Below are positions 17,055-30,050 of a stretch of DNA of 64,000 nucleotides, piece after piece. Source of the DNA: Nitrososphaerota archaeon (GTDB lineage: Archaea; Thermoproteota; Nitrososphaeria; Nitrososphaerales; Nitrosopumilaceae). The notes beneath the pieces were generated by a model. The model was not told where the DNA came from. It saw only the letters and a list, made by a program, of their open reading frames with translations, and made no database searches. The first letter of the stretch is position 1. Each line of letters starts with the position of its first letter. The DNA lies in contig JAPOVD010000001.1 of NCBI GenBank assembly GCA_026708305.1, positions 1-64,000 on the forward strand, given 5' to 3'. A program made the translations under genes and the position numbers.

Positions 17055-18803
17055 TTATATTTTTTTCTTTTGATTATTGTATATGTTGATTATTTCATTT
17101 TGTGTAGTTGCTGCTTCTGGAATTTTATCTAATCTAATCTTGCCAGTAAATTTAGGAAATCTTAATGCTAAACCATGATCTTTTTTTATCATGTCGTAAG
17201 CAGTTCTATGTATAGGACTTAAAGTAATTTCAGATGCTATTATTTCTATTACTACTTCTGGTTCAAACCATACATCAGCTTTTATTTTGCTTTTTATTCT
17301 GTAGTTTTTTTTTTTTATTATTTTATTGGATAGTGCTTGGTAGAATTGATCTAAATTTTCATCAGTAAATCCACTACCAACTTTACAAATTGTTGGGAAT
17401 GTATCAGTTTCATCATCATATGTTGATAATAATACAGTTCCATATTTTCCTGTTCTTCTACCTTTTCCAAAAAATGCTCCTATTACAATTAAATCTAGAC
17501 TATCTCCCAAATTATTTTGATATTCTGGTTTTAATTTAAGCCAATTGCCACCTCTTATTCCAGCTTTATATTTGGATTCAATCTTTTTCAGCATTATTCC
17601 TTCACATCCGGAATTAATGCTATGTTCTAAAAAATTTTCAACTTCGATAGAGTTTTTAACTAATTCCATGCGTACCAATTTAACGAAATCATCTTCATCA
17701 ATTAGCTTGATTAATTTCCTACGTCGTGTTGTATAATTATGATTCACATAATTCTCTCCATTTAGATACAAAATATCAAAAAAATTAACAGTAATAGGGT
17801 ATGCTAATATTGCATTTTCAATTTTGTGTTTTCGACGTCTGTGCATAAGTTCTTGAAACGGTAAATACTCTCCAGACGTTTCATTAATTGCAACTATTTC
17901 AGCTTCTAATATTGCAGAATGTACTTTAATTTTGTTAATTATTTTTTTACATACATCAGGATAATATTTGGTGATGTTTTCTAAACTCCTGGAAAAAATT
18001 ATACATTGATTATTTTTTAAATGTATTTGTGCTCTTTCACCATCTAATTTGTATTCTGCTACTATAGATTTTGTTTTGATGAAGATGTCATCTACATTTT
18101 TTATTCTGTCGGCTAACATTGGTCTAATTGGACTAAAAACAGTTATTTTGAATGCATCCAATCCTTCTAAACCATGCTCAGCTATGCATTGTGCCACTTT
18201 TCCTAGATCGCTTGAAACATTATATGCATTTTCTAACAGTTTTCTATTTTTTTTTGAATTTGTATATGCTAATGATAATGCGTCCATCACAGTATTATCA
18301 GCTATTCCTAGTCTTAATGTACCAAGCAAAATTTTAATTATGAATTTTCCTTCTAATGGATTTGAATCATTTAATAGACTTGAAATATACTTCATTTTCA
18401 TGTTTTGTGATCCTGCTCCGCTTAAATTTGAAATTCTACAAAATGTATTAAATACTCGTTCTACAGTCACTATTTCATTGAAAAACGTTGTTTGAGTTTT
18501 TTTAATTAACACATCATGGGTTACGTCTCCTAAATCTCCAATTTTATTGTATAATTTATTTATTGTTCTAATTGAAGTTGCAGTAGATTTTGAAATAGAT
18601 TTCATAGCTAACTTTTCAGCTATTCCTATTTCAACACCACTAAAATTAGGTCTAATTTTTCCTTGTATTAAATATATTATTTTTGAAATCATTTGTAGAT
18701 TAGTTTTTTTAAATAATTCTACTAATATTCCTGTTAATTTTAATCTACTTGAAGTTTTTTCCATATTTTCGAATGCTATAGCTAAGTTTATGTATTTCAT
18801 CAT
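17055..18803 (-). CDS. lig: ATP-dependent DNA ligase
   Basis: Replicative archaeal DNA ligase, sealing nicks with ATP. The 582 residues comprise an N-terminal DNA-binding domain (about 1-215), the adenylation domain with motif I EYKLDGERAQ (Lys 252 accepts AMP), and an OB-fold domain. Further motifs are FSRSLENIT (III region), GCEGIMLKK (IV) and GNWLKLKPEY (V). The C-terminal LRFPKFTGKIRLDK is the usual motif VI region. All parts are present. It is the only ligase in the window and would act with the family-B polymerase at 51.7 kb. Confidence 0.96.
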   Translation of the reverse strand: MMKYINLAIAFENMEKTSSRLKLTGILVELFKKTNLQMISKIIYLIQGKIRPNFSGVEIGIAEKLAMKSISKSTATSIRTINKLYNKIGDLGDVTHDVLIKKTQTTFFNEIVTVERVFNTFCRISNLSGAGSQNMKMKYISSLLNDSNPLEGKFIIKILLGTLRLGIADNTVMDALSLAYTNSKKNRKLLENAYNVSSDLGKVAQCIAEHGLEGLDAFKITVFSPIRPMLADRIKNVDDIFIKTKSIVAEYKLDGERAQIHLKNNQCIIFSRSLENITKYYPDVCKKIINKIKVHSAILEAEIVAINETSGEYLPFQELMHRRRKHKIENAILAYPITVNFFDILYLNGENYVNHNYTTRRRKLIKLIDEDDFVKLVRMELVKNSIEVENFLEHSINSGCEGIMLKKIESKYKAGIRGGNWLKLKPEYQNNLGDSLDLIVIGAFFGKGRRTGKYGTVLLSTYDDETDTFPTICKVGSGFTDENLDQFYQALSNKIIKKKNYRIKSKIKADVWFEPEVVIEIIASEITLSPIHRTAYDMIKKDHGLALRFPKFTGKIRLDKIPEAATTQNEIINIYNNQKKKI

Positions 18804-18843
18804 CTAAATAATTATTTAGAAATCATATATTTGGTTTTAATAT

Positions 18844-19929
18844 TTATTTTATATTAGTCATTTTATCATTTAATTTCTTGATTTTTTTATTGTATCCGTC
18901 ACTATATTCTAGCTCTGATGGAACTAATGTTGCGGGATGAATAAATCCTTGTTTCCTCATTTCCAATGCACGTTTTGTAGCTATGTTTCTTACATAATCC
19001 CAATCTGGAGTTGCAAAACCATCTATCGGACCAATCATTTTTCCATTATGAGTACTAAAAACTAGTGATTCTACTATCGGTATGCAAAAATTTATTGAAG
19101 CTGCAGAATTTAATTTTACAGGCATTAATGGAAGATTATGACTACCTCTAGTGTTTCCGGCAACATAATGAGATTCATTAAATACGCTTCCTGTTTCTTC
19201 TGTGGCTGGAAATTGTTTTTGTGTTCTAATTATGCATATTGGATCATCTTTACCAACGTATTTTCCAGCTATATTGTGTAATCGATCTGTAGAGGAAGCA
19301 ACAATCGGTTCATTATTTTTGGTTACTATTGATGAGACTACATATTTTCCAGGATACATTAACGCAGCTTCTATTATTGGTTTATCTTCCCACAGTATAA
19401 GTTTTGCAATTTTTGAACTTCCTACATCCATTATGTTAATTATAACACCTTCAGATAAGTATTCGTTAATTATTAATCCGGTATTGCTTCTGCTTTCTAT
19501 GAATAATCTATAAAATGGATAGTTAAAAGCTCCCGGTTCTGTTTTATCAGCAGCTAATACCATAAACGATTCATTTATCCTTTCATCAAATTCCATTTCT
19601 GCTACTCCAGGTCCTAAACCTTTTACATTTCCTGAAAACGAATCTTTTAACAAATCCTGGCCTGCACCATAAAGACCTTCTTCATTTGCAGTTTTAGTAC
19701 CAGCTTCAAATGCATCCCAAGCTAATTTATGAATATATTTATTATTAACGCCATGATTGTGAGTCATAATTATGTGTATGTCATCTCCACAATAACCTAC
19801 ATAACTATCTACTAACAAATCTGTAGAGCGTACAAATTCTTTAACTGTTTTCAATAAGCTTGTACTAGGTTTGGTATGTCCTCCAACACCACCAATATCA
19901 GCTTTGATTGCAGATATTGTAATTTTCAT
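18844..19929 (-). CDS. fbp: Fructose-1,6-bisphosphate aldolase/phosphatase
   Basis: This bifunctional archaeal enzyme makes fructose-6-phosphate from triose phosphates, committing carbon to gluconeogenesis. The 361-residue protein starts with the family N-terminus ISAIKADIGGVGGHT and includes LLVDSYVGYCGDD, GPGVAEMEFDE and NTRGSHNLPLMPV. The metal- and substrate-binding Asp and Lys residues lie in these stretches. With ppdK and tpiA elsewhere in the window it forms a gluconeogenic path from pyruvate. It is divergent from the EF-1alpha gene. Confidence 0.95.
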   Translation of the reverse strand: MKITISAIKADIGGVGGHTKPSTSLLKTVKEFVRSTDLLVDSYVGYCGDDIHIIMTHNHGVNNKYIHKLAWDAFEAGTKTANEEGLYGAGQDLLKDSFSGNVKGLGPGVAEMEFDERINESFMVLAADKTEPGAFNYPFYRLFIESRSNTGLIINEYLSEGVIINIMDVGSSKIAKLILWEDKPIIEAALMYPGKYVVSSIVTKNNEPIVASSTDRLHNIAGKYVGKDDPICIIRTQKQFPATEETGSVFNESHYVAGNTRGSHNLPLMPVKLNSAASINFCIPIVESLVFSTHNGKMIGPIDGFATPDWDYVRNIATKRALEMRKQGFIHPATLVPSELEYSDGYNKKIKKLNDKMTNIK

Positions 19930-20000
19930 GTTTAGCTTTCATCTTACTTATTTATAGTTGTATGTTAACTTTCATATACAAATGAAAAATTAATCGGAAA

Positions 20001-20010
20001 GGTAAATAAA
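20001..20010 (+). promoter_or_regulatory. Candidate TATA box for the EF-1alpha gene
   Basis: The A/T stretch GGTAAATAAA lies with its centre about 27 bp before the ATG at 20034. That spacing fits an archaeal TATA element driving transcription that starts at or next to the start codon (a leaderless mRNA). The call rests on spacing and composition only, in an AT-rich genome. Confidence 0.35.
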
Positions 20011-20033
20011 TCCCTTTTTGTAACTTTTGCCTG

Positions 20034-21320
20034 ATGGCTAATAAACCTCACTTAAATCTAATTGTAACTGGACATATAGATAATGGTAAGTCTACAACTA
20101 TGGGTCACTTTTTAATGGATCTTGGTATCGTTGATGAAAGAACCATTGCTGCTCATGCAAAGGCTTCTGAAGAAACAGGAAAAGGTGATACTTTCAAATA
20201 TGCATGGGTTATGGATAATATAAAAGATGAACGCGAAAGAGGAATAACTATAGATCTAGCATTTCAGAAATTTGAAACTCCAAAAACATTTTTCACACTT
20301 ATTGACGCTCCTGGACATAGAGATTTTATCAAAAATATGATTACTGGTGCGTCTGAAGCTGATTGTGCTTTATTAGTATTATCTGCAAAAGAAAGTGAAA
20401 CTGATACCGCTATTGCACCAGGAGGACAAGCTAGAGAACACGCATTTTTATTAAAAACTCTAGGAGTTAATCAACTTATAGTAGCAATAAATAAAATGGA
20501 TGACAGTAACTACTCTGAAAATGCATTCAAAACTGCTAAAGAAAAAGGAGAAAAACTGGTCAAGTCAGTTGGTTACAAATTAGATAATGTTCCTTTTATA
20601 CCAGTTTCTGGATGGAAAGGAGATAATCTTGTAAAAAGATCAGATAATATGAAATGGTGGAAAGGAAAAACATTAATGGAAACATTTGATGATTTCAAAG
20701 TACCTGAAAAACCAGTAGGTAAAGCATTAAGACTTCCAGTTCAAGATGTATACTCTATAACTGGTGTTGGTACTGTTCCAGTAGGTAGAATTGAAACAGG
20801 TAAAATGAAAGCTGGTGACAAAATAATTATTATGCCGTCTGGTTCCACTGGAGAAGTTAAATCAATTGAAACACATCATACTCAAATGGAATCTGCTGAG
20901 GCAGGAGATAATATAGGATTTAACCTCAGAGGTGTAGATAAAAAAGATATTAAACGTGGAGATGTTATAGGCACTCCTGATTCTCCACCTAAAGTTGCTA
21001 AAGAATTTAAATCGCAAATTATAGTGATACATCATCCTACTGCATTGGCTCCAGGATATACTCCTGTTTTGCATGCACATACTGCTCAAGTTGCGGCTAC
21101 ACTTGTTTCGTTTGAAGCCAAAATTAATCCTGCAACAGGAGCTATTGAAGAAAACAATCCTAAATTTCTCAAAGTTGGTGATTCTGCTATAGTTAAAATT
21201 AAACCAGTTAGACCCATACCAATAGAATCATTTAAAGAATTCCCAGAACTTGGAAGGTTCGCATTACGTGATATGGGATCTACAATAGCAGCAGGTGTTG
21301 TAAAAGAAGTTATTGAATAA
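20034..21320 (+). CDS. tef1A: Translation elongation factor 1-alpha
   Basis: EF-1A brings aminoacyl-tRNA to the ribosome as a GTP complex. The 428-residue length is normal. GTPase motifs are intact: G1 GHIDNGKST (13-21), G2 region DERERGITID, G3 DAPGHRDF and G4 NKMD. Domains 2 and 3 follow, with GTVPVGRIETG and the C-terminal RDMGSTIAAGVV. It is followed after 16 bp by rps10 and then rpoP, a short information-processing cluster on the plus strand. No odd residues were noted. Confidence 0.98.
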   Translation: MANKPHLNLIVTGHIDNGKSTTMGHFLMDLGIVDERTIAAHAKASEETGKGDTFKYAWVMDNIKDERERGITIDLAFQKFETPKTFFTLIDAPGHRDFIKNMITGASEADCALLVLSAKESETDTAIAPGGQAREHAFLLKTLGVNQLIVAINKMDDSNYSENAFKTAKEKGEKLVKSVGYKLDNVPFIPVSGWKGDNLVKRSDNMKWWKGKTLMETFDDFKVPEKPVGKALRLPVQDVYSITGVGTVPVGRIETGKMKAGDKIIIMPSGSTGEVKSIETHHTQMESAEAGDNIGFNLRGVDKKDIKRGDVIGTPDSPPKVAKEFKSQIIVIHHPTALAPGYTPVLHAHTAQVAATLVSFEAKINPATGAIEENNPKFLKVGDSAIVKIKPVRPIPIESFKEFPELGRFALRDMGSTIAAGVVKEVIE

Positions 21321-21336
21321 TTATTTTGAATGATTT

Positions 21337-21645
21337 ATGACACAATCTGCACGTATTAAATTAACTAGTACAAATTTATCTAAATTAGCTAATGTTTGTA
21401 CTGAAATATTGGGTATTGGAAAAAAATCTGATATTAAGGTTAAGGGTCCGACTCCATTACCAATAAAAAAATTATCAGTTGCTACTAGAAAATCTCCATG
21501 TGGTAGTGGAACAGAAACATACGAAAGATGGGAAATGAAAATGCATAGAAGAGTCATTGATATAAATGCTGACGATAAAGCTATAAGACAACTCATGAGA
21601 TTGAAAATCCCTGATGATGTTTATATTGAATTGTCATTAACATGA
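21337..21645 (+). CDS. rps10: Small ribosomal subunit protein S10
   Basis: Ribosomal protein S10 (uS10), 102 residues. It carries the conserved loop GPTPLPIKKLSVATRKSPCGSG (written here as the region around 35-56) and the C-terminal RRVIDINADDKAIRQLMRL. It is placed directly after EF-1alpha, the usual archaeal order, and probably shares its transcript. The ATG start at 21337 leaves a 16 bp gap from the EF-1alpha stop. Confidence 0.97.
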   Translation: MTQSARIKLTSTNLSKLANVCTEILGIGKKSDIKVKGPTPLPIKKLSVATRKSPCGSGTETYERWEMKMHRRVIDINADDKAIRQLMRLKIPDDVYIELSLT

Positions 21646-21691
21646 AAAGTTTTTAGATATGTATAAATGATGATTAATTTATAAATTTATT

Positions 21692-21862
21692 ATGTATGAT
21701 GATGTCGAACATAAATATGATGTAATGTATACCTGTTTAAGATGTGGTACAGAAGTTACTAATACTGACTTAAATAGACTTCCAGAAATAAAATGTATTT
21801 GTGGTTTTAGAGTATTTCTAAAGATGAGATCTAACACCATAAAAAGCATTAACGCAATATAA
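21692..21862 (+). CDS. rpoP: RNA polymerase subunit P (Rpb12-like zinc ribbon)
   Basis: A 56-residue reading frame starting MYDDVEHKYDVMYTCLRCGT. It has zinc-ribbon cysteines in CLRC (15-18) and CIC (35-37), followed by GFRVFLKMR, which matches the conserved CGYRI..K.R end of archaeal RpoP. The second cysteine pair has one spacer residue rather than two. The gene lies 46 bp after rps10 on the same strand, a sensible place for a polymerase subunit. It ends 5 bp before the stop of the convergent zinc-ribbon gene. At this size it is easily missed by automated ORF length cut-offs. Confidence 0.8.
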   Translation: MYDDVEHKYDVMYTCLRCGTEVTNTDLNRLPEIKCICGFRVFLKMRSNTIKSINAI

Positions 21863-21867
21863 TTACT

Positions 21868-22275
21868 TCAGTCATATCTTGATTTTGATTCTACCCAACA
21901 TAATTTACACAGCTGTCCATCAATTTTCCACTTACCTTTTGGATTGTATCTTATAAACCCAAGTTTCTTATTGCAAATAGAACAAAAGTTTTTTTTATGT
22001 TGGAAGTCTGATTCTTTTTTAGTAAAACATTCTTCGCAAATTGGTTCAGTAATGTTCCATTCAAATCTAGGTTCCCACATGTTAGATATATTTTGTAATT
22101 TATTACATATGTAACAATTTTTTTTGTTATTTCGTTCGTATTGTTTTTTTAATTCATCTAAATAACAATTATTGCACAAATACCCATTAATATTCCAATT
22201 CTTTTGAGGTTTATATTTGTGATTTAATTGCTTCTTACAAATTGTACAAAAAATAGATTTGTTTTTAAAAAACAA
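21868..22275 (-). CDS. Triple CxxC zinc-ribbon repeat protein
   Basis: The 135-residue protein is built of three similar units of about 45 residues. Each has a CxxC, a tryptophan-containing middle, and a second CxxC: C10/C13-C34/C37, C54/C57-C80/C83 and C98/C101-C123/C126. The pattern W.I.G.LC..C recurs (WNINGYLCNNC, WNITEPICEEC, WKIDGQLCKLC). Each unit should bind one Zn2+. I know no function; nucleic-acid or protein binding is likely for such ribbons. It is convergent with rpoP and lies just downstream of a tiny ORF on the same strand. Confidence 0.7.
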   Translation of the reverse strand: MFFKNKSIFCTICKKQLNHKYKPQKNWNINGYLCNNCYLDELKKQYERNNKKNCYICNKLQNISNMWEPRFEWNITEPICEECFTKKESDFQHKKNFCSICNKKLGFIRYNPKGKWKIDGQLCKLCWVESKSRYD

Positions 22276-22291
22276 TATTGGTTATTATTGA

Positions 22292-22426
22292 TTACCTATC
22301 TAACACTGTTTCTATTATTTTTTCCAACGATTGGTTAGTATTTAACATATGTTTTCTTTTTCCCATCTCTTCAATTAATTTAAAATATTTTGGATCGCAA
22401 CAAATTGGTATGTTGTACTTTTTCAT
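22292..22426 (-). CDS. Tiny 44-residue protein, ribbon-helix-helix-like
   Basis: A complete 44-codon frame beginning MKKYNIPICCDPKYFKLIEE and ending IIETVLDR. A short strand is followed by two predicted helices, the shape of a ribbon-helix-helix DNA-binding protein, though the fit is loose. It fills most of the gap between the zinc-ribbon gene and the hydroxyacyl-CoA dehydrogenase and is on the same strand as both. There are no database data to support it; the frame, start codon and amphipathic helices are the only evidence. Confidence 0.45.
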   Translation of the reverse strand: MKKYNIPICCDPKYFKLIEEMGKRKHMLNTNQSLEKIIETVLDR

Positions 22427-22526
22427 ATGCGAATTACATATTTTTCCTTAATTAATCTTTTTTATGATTTTTATAACACTGATCATTATTGATGTTTTGT
22501 TAATTTCAAAAAGCTTGTCCATGCAA

Positions 22527-23666
22527 TTAACTTAATTTATGTAAAAATGGATCAGGTTTGTATATGTCACCATATTTTGAACATAACTTATTTAATTCAT
22601 TAATTATATTTTTTATTCCATATTGTTTTGCTGTTTGTAATATTGGTGTTTTTACGCCAAGTCCTAATTTAATAGCTGTTTCTATTTCTTCGATATTGCT
22701 AACTTTATTTGTTACTAACCATGACATGTTATTCAATATGTTAGCTATTATTTGAATCACATTGCAATTTTTTGCTAATTTTTCAGAAAGTTTTATTCTG
22801 GTATACTTATTTTGATCATATTCATAAAAGCCTTTACCAGTTTTACGCCCTAAATAATTTTTTTGAAAAAGATTTTCGATTCGAGTGTTTTTATTAATTA
22901 TTTTTTTATCTCTTGATTGCATTTCTGATGTTGCTTTATGAATCACATCTAATCCAGTAAAATCTGCTAATTCAAATACCCCCATCGGAAAATTTAGATT
23001 GAATTTAACTGCAGAATCAACTTCTAATACACTGCTTTTCTGTCTTTCTATTACATGACATGCTTCATGTATCATTGGAATAAATAATCTATTCACTATA
23101 AAACCTGGTACATCTTTTTTACATAAAATAGGGTGTTTACCTAACGATAACACAAAATCCGTTATAGTTTTTGTTATGTTGGTATCAGTTTTATTTCCGG
23201 GTATTATTTCAACCAGTTTCATCAATTGCGGAGGATTAAAAAAATGTATACCAATGACTTTGTCTGACCGATCAGTAATTTCTGAAATTTCTGTTATAGG
23301 CAAAGTGCTTGTATTAGAAGCAAATATTACATGATTATCTGTAATCTTTTCTAATTCCGAATATACTTTTTGTTTTAAATTCATCATTTCAGGTACCGCT
23401 TCGATTATTAGATCACATTTTTTTACTGCATTATTCAAATCAGTAGTAGGAATTATTTTTTTATATATATTTTCAAATTCTTGTTTCGTTAATTTGTGTT
23501 TTTCGACTAGTTTTTTTAAACTCCATTTTATGTTGTCCATTGCTTTATCCAAGAATTTTTTATCAATGTCTCGCAAAATCACTTCATATCCAGACATAGC
23601 AGCTACTTGAGCTATCCCATGACCCATTATTCCAGATCCTAAAACAGTGATATTTTTTATTTTCAT
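22527..23666 (-). CDS. 3-hydroxyacyl-CoA (3-hydroxybutyryl-CoA) dehydrogenase
   Basis: This enzyme oxidises 3-hydroxybutyryl-CoA to acetoacetyl-CoA with NAD(P)+, a late step in the 4-hydroxybutyrate half of thaumarchaeal carbon fixation. The 379-residue protein starts with a Rossmann motif VLGSGIMGHGIAQ (8-20). It also has IHFFNPPQLMKLVEIIPG with the catalytic-region His, KDVPGFIVNRL, and a C-terminal NYLGRKTGKGFYEYD. A further ~90 residues repeat part of the C-terminal helical domain. The ATG start fits the family. It is a single-domain dehydrogenase with no enoyl-CoA hydratase fusion. Confidence 0.9.
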   Translation of the reverse strand: MKIKNITVLGSGIMGHGIAQVAAMSGYEVILRDIDKKFLDKAMDNIKWSLKKLVEKHKLTKQEFENIYKKIIPTTDLNNAVKKCDLIIEAVPEMMNLKQKVYSELEKITDNHVIFASNTSTLPITEISEITDRSDKVIGIHFFNPPQLMKLVEIIPGNKTDTNITKTITDFVLSLGKHPILCKKDVPGFIVNRLFIPMIHEACHVIERQKSSVLEVDSAVKFNLNFPMGVFELADFTGLDVIHKATSEMQSRDKKIINKNTRIENLFQKNYLGRKTGKGFYEYDQNKYTRIKLSEKLAKNCNVIQIIANILNNMSWLVTNKVSNIEEIETAIKLGLGVKTPILQTAKQYGIKNIINELNKLCSKYGDIYKPDPFLHKLS

Positions 23667-23763
23667 ATTTGTGTTGACACCACTAAAACAGATAATATCT
23701 TTCTTGTAAATGTTATCCTGTTATTATGTACAGATTATCGGATTACAGTATTTTATTTGTTGT

Positions 23764-25068
23764 TCAAATAGAATTTGCAAACTCTATTGATGCGTCAGCT
23801 AACTTTTTTACATCTGTACTTGAATGCGCATTAGAAATTATGCCGAGTTTTCCAGGAAGAAAAAAAATATTGTCGTGAGAAATTAATTTTAAATGATATT
23901 CTTGAAGAAGCTTTGTATTGCATCTTGCAGCATCAGATGCGTTTGTTATATTGATAACATTATCACGAAGAAAATGAGTCATGAATATTGAACCTGTTCC
24001 AGTTATTATTGCTTTTCCATCAAAAATTTTAGTTAATAATAAACGAGTTTTTTCTCCCAGCTTATTAATTTTCTCATATATTGATTGCTTATTTTTTAGT
24101 AGATTTAATGTATGGTAACCAGAAATCATCGTTAATGGATTTGCAGAAAACGTTCCACCACCAATATATGTACGTTCCAACTTAGTATTAGTTGTAGTAT
24201 TAGATTTTTCCATTATCTCTTTGTTTCCACATATCACTCCAATTGGCATACCTCCGCCAATTATTTTGCCTAATATTATTATATCTGGGCTGAGATTCAT
24301 TTTACTATACATACAACCAAATCTAAATCTAAAACCAGTCACAATTTCGTCTAAAATGAACATTATGTCATTATCTATAGCAAATTCTTGTAATCCCTTT
24401 AGATAATCCTTATTAGCAGGTATGCATCCACCACCGCCTAAAATTGGTTCTATTATGATGCATGCCAAATCTTTTTTAATTTTTTTTAGAATGTCTAATG
24501 ATTTTTCTAAATTATTAAATGGTAGTGACGTTATATACTCTTCATTTATTAATCCATTGCTTTCAGATTCTGAAAATGGCCAATTTATTGTTTTTAATAA
24601 ATCTGTGGTATAGCCATGCCAGCCTCCATCTATTTTAGCAACAAGTTTTTTTTTAGTCGATGATCTTGCTAATCTTATTGCATACATAGCAGCTTCTGTA
24701 CCAGTTGTTACATATCTTATTTTTTCCATTTTCGGTAAATATTTTATTATTAACTCAGATAATTTGATAGTTTGTTCGTTTATAGTGCCATACATCCATC
24801 CATGTGAAATCTGTTTGAGAGTATGTTTTGTTACTATATCATTAGTATGCCCTAAAATTAAACTCCAATGCCCCATCCAAAAGTCAATGTATCTATTCTT
24901 ATCTACATCTGTTATATATTTACCTTCGGCAAATTTTGTAACAAAAGGATATGGGTGAAAATATCGTATGTTGTGACTAACACCATTTACGTGTAATTTT
25001 AATGATTTTTTAAATAAAGATCTAGAAATTTTAGTTTTTTTTTTATACTCAATAATATTTTTGTTCAT
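23764..25068 (-). CDS. Class III aminotransferase, glutamate-1-semialdehyde aminomutase-like
   Basis: A 434-residue PLP enzyme of the class III aminotransferase family, closest in feel to HemL, which forms 5-aminolevulinate for tetrapyrroles. Visible signatures are GTEAAMYAIRLAR, DGGWHGYTTD, FILDEIVTGFR and the PLP-lysine region IILGKIIGGGMPIG. Compared with typical HemL, the N-terminal segment and the WMGHWSLILGH stretch differ, so another amino-group transfer activity is possible. No other heme or cobalamin synthesis gene is adjacent. The gene is divergent from the rRNA operon. Confidence 0.8.
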   Translation of the reverse strand: MNKNIIEYKKKTKISRSLFKKSLKLHVNGVSHNIRYFHPYPFVTKFAEGKYITDVDKNRYIDFWMGHWSLILGHTNDIVTKHTLKQISHGWMYGTINEQTIKLSELIIKYLPKMEKIRYVTTGTEAAMYAIRLARSSTKKKLVAKIDGGWHGYTTDLLKTINWPFSESESNGLINEEYITSLPFNNLEKSLDILKKIKKDLACIIIEPILGGGGCIPANKDYLKGLQEFAIDNDIMFILDEIVTGFRFRFGCMYSKMNLSPDIIILGKIIGGGMPIGVICGNKEIMEKSNTTTNTKLERTYIGGGTFSANPLTMISGYHTLNLLKNKQSIYEKINKLGEKTRLLLTKIFDGKAIITGTGSIFMTHFLRDNVINITNASDAARCNTKLLQEYHLKLISHDNIFFLPGKLGIISNAHSSTDVKKLADASIEFANSI

Positions 25069-25090
25069 ATGATAATTTAATTACACAACA

Positions 25091-25100
25091 TTATATAAAA
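25091..25100 (+). promoter_or_regulatory. Candidate TATA box upstream of the rRNA operon
   Basis: TTATATAAAA matches the archaeal TATA pattern and lies about 160 bp before the 16S processing arm. Because it is nearly palindromic and only 23 bp from the start of the divergent aminotransferase, it could serve that gene instead. Other A/T runs nearby (25111-25120) are alternatives. Confidence 0.3.
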
Positions 25101-25140
25101 TTAAAAGAAGCATATTTATTAGTAGTTAAAAATGAACATA

Positions 25141-25257
25141 ACTATACGTAACTCAGCGGCGCTTGTAATGAATTATGGTATTATACCAATGTATGATTTA
25201 TAGGCCTCCAGTTGCGCATACAATATGAGGATTTAATCAAATGGTTAAATCTGAAAT
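25141..25257 (+). other. rRNA operon leader with GC-rich islands
   Basis: This stretch between the putative promoter and the 16S processing arm carries unusually GC-rich blocks for the genome (AGCGGCGC, GGCCTCCAG, TTGCGC). It also holds a small hairpin TGGTA-TTA-TACCA. The 5' GCGC and 3' GCGC blocks could pair across it. No ORF or tRNA is seen. It may be a structured transcribed leader of the rRNA precursor. Confidence 0.4.
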
Positions 25258-25283
25258 GTGAAGACATGTATTGAACAATTTCG
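25258..25283 (+). other. 5' arm of the 16S rRNA processing stem
   Basis: GTGAAGACATGTATTG and the following ACAATTTCG are complementary, apart from a few bulged bases, to positions 26785-26810 downstream of 16S. Together they can form a stem of about 24 pairs enclosing the whole 16S gene. This is the archaeal arrangement for bulge-helix-bulge cleavage by tRNA-splicing endonuclease. Confidence 0.8.
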
Positions 25284-25307
25284 ATAATCATTATATATAA
25301 AATAATT

Positions 25308-26778
<1,471 letters not shown>

Positions 26779-26784
26779 AAAATA

Positions 26785-26810
26785 CGAAATTGTAAATACA
26801 TTGTCTTCAC
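26785..26810 (+). other. 3' arm of the 16S rRNA processing stem
   Basis: CGAAATTGTAAATACATTG followed by TCTTCAC pairs with 25258-25283. It begins 7 bp after the 16S 3' end, so the mature rRNA would be looped out at the base of the stem. Confidence 0.8.
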
Positions 26811-26873
26811 TACCAAAAATGCAATTCGTTATGAAAATAATGAATGAAGGATGTAGTGGATTCATGACTATGA
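26811..26873 (+). other. 16S-23S spacer without tRNA
   Basis: The short spacer holds only AT-rich sequence between the 16S and 23S processing arms. No tRNA-Ala is present, unlike many euryarchaea and in line with other Thaumarchaeota. Confidence 0.8.
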
Positions 26874-26916
26874 ATTTACCATGATCATCGTGTATAGTTG
26901 TGTAATATATGATCAA
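26874..26916 (+). other. 5' arm of the 23S rRNA processing stem
   Basis: The stretch containing ATTTACC, GATCAT, TGTATAGTT and TGATCAA is complementary, with several bulges, to 29920-29961 after 23S. The pairing blocks come in the same order on both sides, which supports a real processing stem rather than chance. Confidence 0.72.
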
Positions 26917-26920
26917 ATTT

Positions 26921-29918
<2,998 letters not shown>

Positions 29919-29919
29919 G

Positions 29920-29961
29920 TTGATCATTATACATAGAAACTATACATTATGATCTGTAAAT
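29920..29961 (+). other. 3' arm of the 23S rRNA processing stem
   Basis: TTGATCATTATACATAG, AACTATACA, TTATGATC and TGTAAAT pair block by block with 26874-26916. This arm starts right after the inferred 23S 3' end. Confidence 0.72.
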
Positions 29962-30050
29962 CTAAAGCTACATATGTAATGTTTAATTGAAATACATGTA
30001 TAAATTATTAAGCCAATTTTAATATATTATATAATTTAAATACATAACAA

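Noticed and set aside
29962-30050. 5S rRNA directly after 23S
   Set aside because: The short stretch before the next gene has no 5S-like sequence; 5S is probably unlinked.
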